Source of the DNA: RYN-230 sp963768945
GTDB taxonomy: Bacteria; Actinomycetota; Actinomycetes; Streptosporangiales; Streptosporangiaceae
Reading direction: 5' to 3'
Length of the DNA: 64,000 bases
NCBI GenBank assembly: GCA_963768945.1
Contig: CAVYJW010000006.1
Location: forward strand, 744,001 to 808,000
Below the pieces are notes generated by a model that saw only the letters and a program-made list of their open reading frames with translations, was not told the DNA's origin and did not search any database. This document shows positions 1 to 6,841 of this stretch, one piece after another (position 1 is the stretch's first letter; the number at the start of each line of letters is the position of its first letter). The translations under genes were made by a program, and so were the position numbers.

Positions 1-2
1 AG

Positions 3-68
3 TTCGACCAGGACGCTTTGGTGGAACTGTCCGGGGGGCACCGGCGCGAAAACGCCGGCCGGGGCTGA
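3..68 (+). CDS. 3' end of an unidentified upstream gene (partial)
   Basis: The first bases read as one open frame that stops with TGA at 66-68 and has G or C at nearly every third codon position, as the neighbouring genes do. It ends in ...RRENAGRG. Only about 21 residues are visible, so no family can be named. The next gene starts one base after the stop, which suggests the two share an operon. It could also be a chance open frame, because the fragment is very short. Confidence 0.35.
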   Translation, partial: FDQDALVELSGGHRRENAGRG

Positions 69-69
69 C

Positions 70-1035
70 GTGCGCGTACACCTCTGCGGCGTGCGCGGCT
101 CGACGCCCGCACCAGGAGTGGAGTTCCTCCGCTACGGGGGGCACACTTCATCCGTGGCGATCAGCCACGACGATGCGGCCAGGCCGGCGCTCGTGCTGGA
201 TGCGGGCACCGGCCTGCGCCAGGTCACCGCGCTGCTCGGCGGCGACCCTTTCACCGGCACCATCCTCCTCACCCATCTGCACTGGGATCATGTGCACGGC
301 CTGCCCTTCTTCCAGGGCGGCGACCGCAATGACGCCCGCGTCACCCTGCTGCTGCCCGCCCAGGAATCCGGGGAGACCGCGGCCGCGGCCCTGGCCCGCG
401 GGATGTCCCCGCCCCATTTCCCGATCGGCCCGGAGGGACTACGCGGCGACTGGACGTTCGGGTCCCTGCCCCCGGGCCCGCTCAAGGCCGAGGGGTTCAC
501 GGTGGAAGCCCGCGAGGTACCGCACAAGGGCGGCCGGACCTACGGCTACCGGGTCAGCGACGGGCACTCGGTGCTGACCTACGTCCCCGACCACTGCCCC
601 ACCGTGCTAGGCCCCGGGCCGGAAGGGCTGGGCGAGTACCACCCGGCCGCGCTGGACCTGGCGGCCGGCACGGACCTGCTCATCCACGACGCGTTCCTGT
701 TCGCCCCGGAGGTACCCGCCGAGGCGGCGTTCGGGCACGCGGCCGCGGAGTACGCGGCCGGACTGGGAACGCGGGCCGGGGCGCGGCGGGTGGCGCTGGC
801 CCACCACAAGCCGGGCCGGACCGACGACGAACTGGACGAGCTGGCCCGCCGGTTCGCCGGCGGCGGTCCCGCGGCCCCCGGTGCGCCCCGCCGGTCCGGC
901 ACATCAGGTGTACCGGAGATCTTCGTGGCCGCCGAGGCCGGACACGGTGTACCGGAGATCTTCGTGGCCGCCGGGGCCGGACACGGTGTACCGGAGATCT
1001 TCGTGGCCGCCGAGGGCGGGATACTCGACCTATGA
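70..1035 (+). CDS. MBL-fold metallo-hydrolase with repeat-extended C-terminus
   Basis: A 321-aa cytoplasmic hydrolase of the metallo-beta-lactamase superfamily, nearest to the RNase Z/phosphodiesterase-like branch. The N-terminus RVHLCGVRGSTP is typical of that branch. The metal motif HLHWDH lies at residues 69-74, with a later aspartate in LLIHDAF and a histidine in LAHHKPGRTDDELDEL. The substrate cannot be told from sequence. Start is GTG at 70, with GGGG five bases upstream. The catalytic fold should end near residue 275. After it come three copies of a 13-residue unit (VPEIFVAAEAGHG) encoded by a 39-bp tandem repeat, which is not part of the family fold. The stop overlaps the next start (ATGA), so the two genes are probably co-translated. 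Confidence 0.85.
   Translation: MRVHLCGVRGSTPAPGVEFLRYGGHTSSVAISHDDAARPALVLDAGTGLRQVTALLGGDPFTGTILLTHLHWDHVHGLPFFQGGDRNDARVTLLLPAQESGETAAAALARGMSPPHFPIGPEGLRGDWTFGSLPPGPLKAEGFTVEAREVPHKGGRTYGYRVSDGHSVLTYVPDHCPTVLGPGPEGLGEYHPAALDLAAGTDLLIHDAFLFAPEVPAEAAFGHAAAEYAAGLGTRAGARRVALAHHKPGRTDDELDELARRFAGGGPAAPGAPRRSGTSGVPEIFVAAEAGHGVPEIFVAAGAGHGVPEIFVAAEGGILDL
907..1020 (+). repeat. 39-bp tandem repeat, three copies, in frame
   Basis: Copies at 907-945 and 946-984 are almost identical (one A/G change), and a third copy at 985-1020 is truncated by 3 bp. The unit length is a multiple of three, so the repeat adds 13 residues per copy to the C-terminus of the MBL hydrolase and copy number can change without breaking the frame. 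Confidence 0.95.
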
Positions 1036-2465
1036 GCCCTGCCGCGCCCGCCGCCGACGCCCTCGTGCTCGGCTCCGGTCCCAACGGCCTGGCCGCGGCC
1101 ATCACCCTGGCCCGGGCCGGGCTCCACGTCCGGCTCATCGAGGGCTCGGATACGCCCGGCGGCGGCTGCCGGACCGGCGAGCTGACCCTGCCCGGGTTCC
1201 GGCACGACATCTGCTCCGCGGTCCACCCGCTCGCCGCGTCCTCCCCGTTCTTCAACAGCATCGACCTGGTCGCGCGCGGCGTCACCCTGTGCACTCCCAA
1301 GGTGGCGTTCGCTCACCCGCTGGACGGCGGCCGGGCCGCGGCGGTCGCGGGCTCAGTCGACGAGACCGCGGCCAGCCTGGGCCGCGACGCGGGCGCCTAC
1401 CGGCGGCTGCTCGGCCCGCTCGTCCGCGACACCGGGCTGACCCTGCCGGAGATCCTCGCCCCGATCCGGTCCGTGCCCCGGCACCCGCTGGCCATGGCCC
1501 GCTTCGGCCTGGACGGCCTCCCGCCCGCCACCGTGGTGGCCCGCCGGTTCCGCACCGAAGAGGCCCGGGGCCTGTTCGCCGGCGTCGCAGCGCACTCGAT
1601 GCTGCCCCTGAGTGCCCCGGTGACCAGCGCGTTCGGGTTGCTGCTCATGATGGCAGCGCACACGGTGGGCTGGCCGGTGGTCGAGGGGGGCAGCGCCCGC
1701 CTGACTGGGGCACTCCTCGCCGAGCTGGCCGCGCTGGGCGGTGAGGTGGAGACCGGCCACTGGGTACGGTCGCTGGACGAGCTGCCGCCCGCCCGGGTGG
1801 TCCTGCTCGATGTCACCCCCCGTCAGCTGATCGCGATGGCCGGGGACCGGCTGACCGGCACGCACCGGGCCGCGCTGAGCCGGTTCAGATACGGCCCCGG
1901 GGTCTGCAAGGTGGACTTCGCGCTGAGCGGCCCGGTGCCCTGGGCGGCCCCGGCCTGCCGGGAGGCCGGCACCGTGCACCTGGGGAGCACGCTGGCCGAG
2001 GTGGCCCGCAGCGAAGCCGACGTGGCCGCGGGGCGGATGCCGGAGCGCCCCTACTGCCTGGTCGCCCAGCCCGGCGTGGTCGACCCGACCCGGGCCCCCG
2101 AGGGCCAGCACACCCTGTGGGCGTACTGCCACGTGCCCTCGGGCAGTCCCGAGGACGTCTCCGGCCTGATCGAGGCCCAGATCGAGCGGTTCGCGCCCGG
2201 CTTCCGTGACCTGGTCCTGGCCAGGTCGGTCCGCACCGCCACCGACATGGAGCACTACAACCCGAACTACGTGGGCGGCGATATCAACGGCGGGGCCGGG
2301 ACGCTGCTGCAGACCCTGCTCCGGCCCACACCGCGCTGGAACCCCTACCGGACAGCGATCCCCGGGGTCTACCTGTGCTCCAGTTCCACCCCGCCCGGCG
2401 GCGGCGTGCACGGCATGTGCGGCCAGAACGCCGCCCAGGCGGCCCTGGCCGACCACTTTTCGTAA
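1032..2465 (+). CDS. Phytoene-dehydrogenase-like FAD/NAD(P)-dependent oxidoreductase
   Basis: A 477-aa flavoprotein of the CrtI/PYROXD2-like amine-oxidase superfamily. The dinucleotide-binding motif GSGPNG is at residues 14-19, followed by the acidic strand end RLIEGSDTPGGGCRT. The C-terminal FAD motif around PGVYLCSSSTPPGGGVHGM is intact. Length matches the family. No carotenoid genes lie nearby, so a role in carotenoid desaturation is not supported; members of this branch often have unknown substrates. The ATG at 1032 overlaps the stop of the MBL gene, so translation is probably coupled. The following gene is convergent, only 42 bp away. Confidence 0.88.
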   Translation: MSPAAPAADALVLGSGPNGLAAAITLARAGLHVRLIEGSDTPGGGCRTGELTLPGFRHDICSAVHPLAASSPFFNSIDLVARGVTLCTPKVAFAHPLDGGRAAAVAGSVDETAASLGRDAGAYRRLLGPLVRDTGLTLPEILAPIRSVPRHPLAMARFGLDGLPPATVVARRFRTEEARGLFAGVAAHSMLPLSAPVTSAFGLLLMMAAHTVGWPVVEGGSARLTGALLAELAALGGEVETGHWVRSLDELPPARVVLLDVTPRQLIAMAGDRLTGTHRAALSRFRYGPGVCKVDFALSGPVPWAAPACREAGTVHLGSTLAEVARSEADVAAGRMPERPYCLVAQPGVVDPTRAPEGQHTLWAYCHVPSGSPEDVSGLIEAQIERFAPGFRDLVLARSVRTATDMEHYNPNYVGGDINGGAGTLLQTLLRPTPRWNPYRTAIPGVYLCSSSTPPGGGVHGMCGQNAAQAALADHFS

Positions 2466-2507
2466 TCCTGGTCAATCGCCGCGATATCTGGCACTTATCG
2501 ACCACGA

Positions 2508-2972
2508 TCATGGTGCGGGTGGGATACCTGTCGGTCGGGTCACAGGTACGACCGTAAGCAAGCGCTCCAGCCCGGCGAAGTCGCCCGGATTGGTGGTGAA
2601 GAGGCGGAGGTCCTCGGCGATGGCCACCGACGCGATCATCAGGTCCACGGCCCGGCGCCGGGGCTCGCGCCCTGCGGCGATGACTGCCGCCGTGACCTGA
2701 CCGTAGGCACGAGCCGCCTCGACGCCGAACGGAATCGGGTCGAACTCGTTCTCGGCCCGCTGCAAGATGCCGAGCCGACGGGCCCGCTCCGCGTGCTCCT
2801 CGTAGTCCTTCTGCTCACTACTGGGCCGCAATTCGTGGGGGCCGGCGGACAACTCGGCGAGGGTGATGGCGCTGATGGCGACAGCCGCTGGCAACTCACC
2901 GGGATCGATCCACTTGCGCAAGATAAGGATATTGGTGTCGAGCAAGCCCGACTGGTAGCTCTCAGCGGCCAT
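2508..2972 (-). CDS. VapC-like PIN-domain toxin
   Basis: A 154-aa PIN-domain protein, predicted RNase toxin of a type II toxin-antitoxin pair. Visible acidic active-site residues are the aspartate in LLDTNILI near residue 12, the glutamate in TLAELSAG, the aspartate in DLMIASVA, and the terminal LFTTNPGDF. I chose ATG at 2972 because it overlaps the antitoxin stop by 11 bp and leaves a normal PIN N-terminus; a longer GTG-type start is possible but would lie deep inside the antitoxin gene. It is transcribed with the Phd-like antitoxin upstream, and the usual model is neutralisation and autorepression by the pair. Confidence 0.85.
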   Translation of the reverse strand: MAAESYQSGLLDTNILILRKWIDPGELPAAVAISAITLAELSAGPHELRPSSEQKDYEEHAERARRLGILQRAENEFDPIPFGVEAARAYGQVTAAVIAAGREPRRRAVDLMIASVAIAEDLRLFTTNPGDFAGLERLLTVVPVTRPTGIPPAP

Positions 2973-3231
2973 CGGGGATGCCCGCCTGGTGGTCGGCAGC
3001 AGCCTCCTGATCAGCGCGGAACGCCGCGAGGTCAACAGCCGGGGCGCGGCGCGACGCGGCGGCGAAGTCCGCCCTCGGAATAAACCGGCGGCGGCGGCGG
3101 ATCGGGATCAGTTCTCCGATCTCACGGCCATCCCGCGTAACCGTGAACGCCTGGCCGCCCTCGACCGCGTCCATGATCTCCCGCGACTTGTTCCGCAAAT
3201 CCCGCTGCGTTATCTCCTGCTGTGCGCTCAT
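2962..3231 (-). CDS. Phd/YefM-family antitoxin
   Basis: An 89-aa antitoxin. Residues 5-45 (ITQRDLRNKSREIMDAVEGG, then a TVTRDGREIGELIPI strand) match the N-terminal DNA-binding fold of the Phd/YefM family. The basic, disordered C-terminal half would wrap the toxin. It precedes the PIN toxin with an 11-bp overlap, the usual order for such pairs. A palindromic operator lies 19 bp upstream of its ATG. A Phd-type antitoxin with a PIN toxin is a well-known pairing in actinobacteria. Confidence 0.87.
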   Translation of the reverse strand: MSAQQEITQRDLRNKSREIMDAVEGGQAFTVTRDGREIGELIPIRRRRRFIPRADFAAASRRAPAVDLAAFRADQEAAADHQAGIPDGR

Positions 3232-3249
3232 GGAACCACTCTATCCAAT

Positions 3250-3278
3250 TGTAGCACCTGGTGCTACCTGGTGCTACA
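3250..3278 (-). promoter_or_regulatory. Probable autoregulatory operator of the Phd/VapC pair
   Basis: The half-site GTAGCAC appears once forward (3251-3257) and twice inverted (GTGCTAC at 3261-3267 and 3271-3277). This gives a perfect palindrome GTAGCACCTGGTGCTAC plus a third half-site 10 bp further on. It lies 19 bp upstream of the antitoxin ATG, where Phd/YefM repressors bind. Confidence 0.75.
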
Positions 3279-3520
3279 AACGGCTTCACCAGTGCGGGGT
3301 CTTCGAAGCCCCATTCGCCGACGTAGGTGACGGCGGGCAGGCTTCCCTTGTAGCCCTGACACCTCCCGCGCCTCACCGGCGCCGCGCACCGCGACACCGT
3401 GAGCATCAGGCCGCCACCACGAGCACCAGCCGCCGATCATGCGCCCGGAATGTCTGTTTTTAGGTGCTCATCTCGCACGTCACCGCCATGCTCATCTTGA
3501 GCGGCACCGACGATGATGAT
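3279..3520. other. Intergenic stretch without a supported gene
   Basis: No convincing gene. On the minus strand about 3285-3365 reads as a coherent fragment (GYKGSLPAVTYVGEWGFED) that could be the decayed N-terminus of a lost gene, but I cannot name a family and there is no proper start context. Confidence 0.3.
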
Positions 3521-3545
3521 GTACAAGTATATAGAAGCTATGTAC
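3521..3545 (+). promoter_or_regulatory. AT-rich promoter with imperfect palindrome upstream of the MarR pair
   Basis: An AT-rich island in GC-rich DNA. Outer GTAC tetranucleotides at 3521 and 3542 enclose TATAT and ATAGAAGCTAT. A -10-like TATATA sits about 25 bp before the ATG at 3556, and no clear Shine-Dalgarno is present, so the transcript may be nearly leaderless. The dyad is a candidate site for autoregulation by the MarR protein it precedes. Confidence 0.55.
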
Positions 3546-3555
3546 GCTAAATCTC

Positions 3556-4029
3556 ATGACAGACCAGCGAGGGGTTCCAGTGACGGGGCTGGTATGGCGG
3601 TTGTCGATGCGCTGGCGGTCGGCGATCGACCGGGCCATCACGCCGCTGGGGCTGACCAACGCGCAGTACTCCGTGCTGGCCCCGCTGCTCGGCCTGGAGC
3701 GGTCCGGCCGGCGGCCGAGCCAGCGCCAGCTGGCCGACGTGACCGGGCTCGAGCCGCTCTACGTATCCAAACTGGCCCGGGCCCTGGAGCAGGCCGGGCT
3801 GATCGAGCGCCGCGGCCACCCGGACGACAGCCGGGCCGTCCAGCTCACCCTCACCGACCGGGGCCGTGAGGTCACTGCCCGGGCCACCGAACGGGTCACG
3901 GGGCTGCAGGCCGAGCTGACCGCGCCTCTCGGCGGCCCGGACAGCCCGGCTACGCAGAGCCTGATCAACTCGCTGCACACGCTGCTCGGATCCGACCCAC
4001 CACGAACACAGACGGGAGCAGGCCAATGA
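3556..4029 (+). CDS. MarR-family transcriptional regulator
   Basis: A 157-aa winged-helix repressor. The helix-turn-helix is at about residues 55-85 (RQLADVTGLEPLYVSKLARALEQAGLI), followed by the wing ERRGHPDDSRAVQLTLTDRG, the family signature. N- and C-terminal helices for dimerisation are present and the length is normal. It starts 11 bp after a palindromic promoter region and overlaps the next gene by ATGA. That next gene is a second MarR-like protein, so the two may be co-expressed partners. The ligand is unknown. Confidence 0.88.
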   Translation: MTDQRGVPVTGLVWRLSMRWRSAIDRAITPLGLTNAQYSVLAPLLGLERSGRRPSQRQLADVTGLEPLYVSKLARALEQAGLIERRGHPDDSRAVQLTLTDRGREVTARATERVTGLQAELTAPLGGPDSPATQSLINSLHTLLGSDPPRTQTGAGQ

Positions 4030-4517
4030 CTCACACCCCCACCCCGGGCACCCCCACCCCAGGAACCCCCACCCTCAATGGCCAGGACATCGGTCAGGCC
4101 GAGAAGGCCACCCGGGCCGTGCTGGACCGGACGCTGGCCCGCACCGGCACTCAGTTCCACGGCTGGGTGATCCTCAACCTGCTCGGCACCGGCGGTCGAG
4201 CACTGGGCGAGGACGAGCTGACCGGCCGGGTCGCGCATGGCCTCAAGATCGGCGATGCTGCGGTGCATGCCGCGGCGGCCGAGCTCGCCTGGCAGGGGCT
4301 GATCAGCCGTGAGCCTGCGGCCGCTGGCGGGACGCATGTCGCCCTCACGGCCGCCGGCGCCGCCCGCTTCGGGCAGATCCAGGACGGTATCCGCCAGGTC
4401 AGCGCCCGCCTGTACGGCAGCCTGCCCGAGACGGACCTGGCCACCGCGCACCGCGTGCTGGCCACCGTGACCGAGCGCGCCAACGCCGAACTCGCCGCCG
4501 CCGAACCAGCCCGCTGA
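4026..4517 (+). CDS. Second MarR-like winged-helix protein, coupled to the first
   Basis: A 163-aa protein with a low-complexity Thr-Pro N-terminus (PTPGTPTPGTPT), then a MarR-like fold: the segment around residues 60-100 (DELTGRVAHGLKIGDAAVHAAAAELAWQGLI) aligns with the recognition-helix region of MarR, followed by a degenerate wing (ISREPAAAGGTHVALTAAGA). The usual D-x-R wing motif is missing, so DNA binding may be weaker or it may work as a heterodimer with the upstream MarR. Coupling by ATGA supports co-production. Confidence 0.75.
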   Translation: MTHTPTPGTPTPGTPTLNGQDIGQAEKATRAVLDRTLARTGTQFHGWVILNLLGTGGRALGEDELTGRVAHGLKIGDAAVHAAAAELAWQGLISREPAAAGGTHVALTAAGAARFGQIQDGIRQVSARLYGSLPETDLATAHRVLATVTERANAELAAAEPAR

Positions 4518-4619
4518 CCCACTGCGCCCAGAGCCGCCCCGCGCCGACCGTGGCCCGCCGGCCTAGCCGCCCTGATCTGGCCCGCTGACCCAGCTCGCCG
4601 GCCTGGCCCGCCCGCCGGG

Positions 4620-5567
4620 CTACGGGATGAGGGCGATCTTGCCCTGGGTGTGGCCTTCCATGATGGTCCGGTGCGCCTGCGCCGCCCCGGCCAGCGGGAA
4701 GGTCTGGGACACGAACACCCGGAGCTTCCCGTCCTGGGCCAGCCGGGCCAGGTCCAGCCGGGCGGCGGCGCGGATCTCGGTGCCCGGGTCGGCACCGGGC
4801 GCCCCGCCCAGGACCTTGATCCCGGTGGCCAGCCCCCGCTCGAACGAGGCGATGGTGGCGATCCGGGTCCGGTCCGGCACCAGCACGAACGACACGTCCA
4901 GGGCCTCGTCCGAGCCGGGCAGGTCCAGCGCGGCGTCGACGCCGTCCGGCGCGACGTCCCGGACCCGGTCCATCAGGCCCAGGCCGTACTCGACCGGGAT
5001 CGCGTCCAGCCCCCGCAGGAAGTCGTGGTGCGCGGGGCTGGCGGTGGCCACCACGGTGGCGCCGCGGTCCACCGCGAGCTGTACCGCCATCACGCCCACT
5101 CCCCCGGCGGCCCCGTTGATCAGCACCGTGTCACCGGGGCCCACCCCGGTGGCGGCCAGCAGATGCCAGGCGGTGACGCCCGTGAGCATCAGCCCGGAGG
5201 CCTGGGCCCAATCGAGCGTGTCCGGCTTGGGCACCAGCGCGGAGGCCGGCACCACCAGTTCGGCGGCGTACGCGCCGGGGGCCCGGAACGCGATCACCTC
5301 GGCACCGACCTCGATCGGACCGGCCGGGCCCGCCGCGTCGGGCCCGGCCGCGGTCACCACACCCGAGGCTTCCGAGCCCAGCCGCAGCGGCAGCTGCGTG
5401 GGGTCGGTGCCGAAGGCACCGCTGTAGACCTTGTAGTTGACGGGGTTGACGCCGGCCGCCCGGATCTCGATGAGCGCCTCGCCGGGGCCGGGCTCGCCCG
5501 GCGCCTGATCGGCGATCTCCAGCACGTCGGGTCCGCCGAAGGCGGTCGCGATCACGACAGCAGACAT
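4620..5567 (-). CDS. Zinc-independent quinone-oxidoreductase-like MDR enzyme
   Basis: A 315-aa NADP-dependent medium-chain dehydrogenase/reductase of the quinone oxidoreductase type. It has the N-terminal GroES-like domain (GPDVLEIADQAPGEPGPGE, AAGVNPVNYK), and a Rossmann motif AAGGVGVMAVQLA near residue 155. The structural-zinc cysteine cluster of alcohol dehydrogenases is absent. The C-terminus (AGAAQAHRTIMEGHTQGKIAL) is the family ending. The start at 5567 has AAAGGGGGG 11 bases upstream. It is last in a minus-strand run that also carries the nonapeptide-repeat protein. Substrate is unknown; reduction of quinones or enones is typical. Confidence 0.88.
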   Translation of the reverse strand: MSAVVIATAFGGPDVLEIADQAPGEPGPGEALIEIRAAGVNPVNYKVYSGAFGTDPTQLPLRLGSEASGVVTAAGPDAAGPAGPIEVGAEVIAFRAPGAYAAELVVPASALVPKPDTLDWAQASGLMLTGVTAWHLLAATGVGPGDTVLINGAAGGVGVMAVQLAVDRGATVVATASPAHHDFLRGLDAIPVEYGLGLMDRVRDVAPDGVDAALDLPGSDEALDVSFVLVPDRTRIATIASFERGLATGIKVLGGAPGADPGTEIRAAARLDLARLAQDGKLRVFVSQTFPLAGAAQAHRTIMEGHTQGKIALIP

Positions 5568-5612
5568 GTCAGCCCGAGCCCCCCTTTCGCTAACCGCGTG
5601 TGTCCCTCCGGG

Positions 5613-5924
5613 TCATTCCCTCCGGCGGGCCCGCGAACCGATGGTCCCGGCCGCCCGCCAGGCCAGGATCGACCAGCGCGACAAGCCGGACAGAATCGAC
5701 AGCGCACTTCCGGCAGAACCGACCGAAAACGCCGATGCCACCGAGCCAACCGACCCGATGGACAAAATCGAACCGGCCGACCCGATCGAAAGAATCGAGC
5801 CGGCCGATCCAATGGACAGGATCGAGCCGCTCGACCCGATACTCAGGATCGATCCGGCTGACCCTGCAGCCGACGGGCTGGCCGGTGATGAGCCAGCAGA
5901 CAACGGGTTACGAATGCTCCGCAT
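5613..5924 (-). CDS. Small Gly/Ser/Ile nonapeptide-repeat protein
   Basis: A 103-aa protein dominated by a nine-residue repeat (GSAGSILSI, GSSGSILSI, GSAGSILSI, GSAGSILSI, then degenerate copies) at about residues 21-75, followed by a segment GLSRWSILAWRAAG and a basic end RARRRE. It carries no signal peptide. Hydrophobic residues alternating with Gly/Ser could form a membrane-inserted glycine-zipper-like bundle or a stacked fold; neither is shown. I recall similar GSILSIG-rich hypothetical proteins in other actinomycetes, which favours this frame over the opposite-strand one. It lies 45 bp upstream of the oxidoreductase. Function unknown. Confidence 0.6.
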   Translation of the reverse strand: MRSIRNPLSAGSSPASPSAAGSAGSILSIGSSGSILSIGSAGSILSIGSAGSILSIGSVGSVASAFSVGSAGSALSILSGLSRWSILAWRAAGTIGSRARRRE

Positions 5925-5981
5925 GACGGCATTCTCGCAGCCCCCGCAGATAAGAGCCGGAAGCGGGACGGGCGAAAACCG

Positions 5982-6152
5982 TCAAACGGGGCGGCCCGCC
6001 GCAGCCTCGAGGGATTCGGGGTGCGCGCGGCGGTAATGCTCGGTCAGGACAACACTGGCCTGTCCGGGCTTGTGGGCGATGGTGCGCTGGCATATTTCGC
6101 AGCGCAGTACCGGGAGCTGAGTCACGGTAACAGGGAAGCGGGGATTACTCAT
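5982..6152 (-). CDS. Tiny C2H2-type zinc-binding protein
   Basis: A 56-residue protein (from ATG 6152; an in-frame ATG at 6164 is also possible) with a compact zinc-site pattern: LRCEICQRTIAH, then TEHYRRAHPE. The spacing C-x2-C ... H-x4-H resembles a single zinc knuckle. Small proteins of this appearance occur in actinomycetes without assigned function. It sits between the DNA glycosylase gene and the repeat protein on the same strand. DNA, RNA or protein binding cannot be told apart from sequence. Confidence 0.65.
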   Translation of the reverse strand: MSNPRFPVTVTQLPVLRCEICQRTIAHKPGQASVVLTEHYRRAHPESLEAAAGRPV

Positions 6153-6203
6153 CTCACCGTCCATGATGCCAGATCCCGACGCCCCTATCACCCCGCAACG
6201 CCG

Positions 6204-6806
6204 TTAAAGACCAGCTCCCGGCCCCTTAGTCGGACAGGGATCGAGGGCCGGACAACGAGCGATGTGGTCATTGACCACGCCTACGGCTTGCATAAAGCTG
6301 TACGTGATCGTCGATCCGACGAACGTGAAGCCGCGCCGTTTCAGGTCCTTGGCGACCCGGTCGGACAGCTCGGTCCGGGCGGGCAGCTCGGCCACGTCGC
6401 GCGGGCGATTGACCAGCGGGGTGCCGTCCACCCAACCCCACAGGTAACTGGCGAACGACCCGTGCTCCTGCTGGGCGGCCAGGAACGCGCGGGCGTTCCT
6501 GGCCGTGCCCGCGACCTTGAGGCGGTTGCGGACGATGCCCGGGTCGGCCAGCAGCGCGGCCAGCTTGACGTCGTCGTAGCGCGCGATCCGCTCCGGGTCG
6601 AAGCCGTCCAGCGCCCGCCGGTAGTTCTCCCGCTTGCCGAGGATCGTGGCCCAGGACAGCCCAGCCTGGGCGCCTTCCAGGATCAGCATCTCGAACAGAT
6701 AGCGGTCGTCCCGGGACGGCCGGCCCCACTCGTCATCGTGGTAGGCGCGCATCGCGTCTGAGCTCTCGGCCCAGTCGCAGCGGCGCGGCGCGTCGGATTC
6801 GTTCAT
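6204..6806 (-). CDS. tag: DNA-3-methyladenine glycosylase I
   Basis: A 200-aa base-excision repair glycosylase that removes N3-methyladenine from alkylated DNA. The family zinc ligands are visible: the early RCDW cysteine, the histidine of YHDDEWG, and the terminal HIARC pair. The helix-hairpin-helix region around ARYDDVKLAALLADPGIVRNRLKV is intact. Start ATG 6806 gives the usual N-terminus; an upstream GTG at 6845 overlaps the preceding stop but has poor ribosome-site spacing. It follows the flavoprotein gene closely and is probably co-transcribed with it. Confidence 0.93.
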   Translation of the reverse strand: MNESDAPRRCDWAESSDAMRAYHDDEWGRPSRDDRYLFEMLILEGAQAGLSWATILGKRENYRRALDGFDPERIARYDDVKLAALLADPGIVRNRLKVAGTARNARAFLAAQQEHGSFASYLWGWVDGTPLVNRPRDVAELPARTELSDRVAKDLKRRGFTFVGSTITYSFMQAVGVVNDHIARCPALDPCPTKGPGAGL

Positions 6807-6841
6807 CAGGGCCAGCGTCCCACGCGGCACCGACACTCGGG

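Noticed and set aside
579..1316. Minus-strand frame with GTPDV/KISGTP repeats
   Set aside because: It is antisense to the MBL gene and its 39-bp repeat; no family motif and no ribosome site.
3283..3406. Minus-strand fragment reading GYKGSLPAVTYVGEWGFED as a gene
   Set aside because: Short, no credible start, family not recognised; kept only as a possible remnant in the intergenic note.
5566..6036. Plus-strand frame with DRIEPADPM-type repeats
   Set aside because: It is the complement of the GSAGSILSI repeat gene; the minus frame agrees with neighbouring gene direction and with protein types I recall from actinomycetes.
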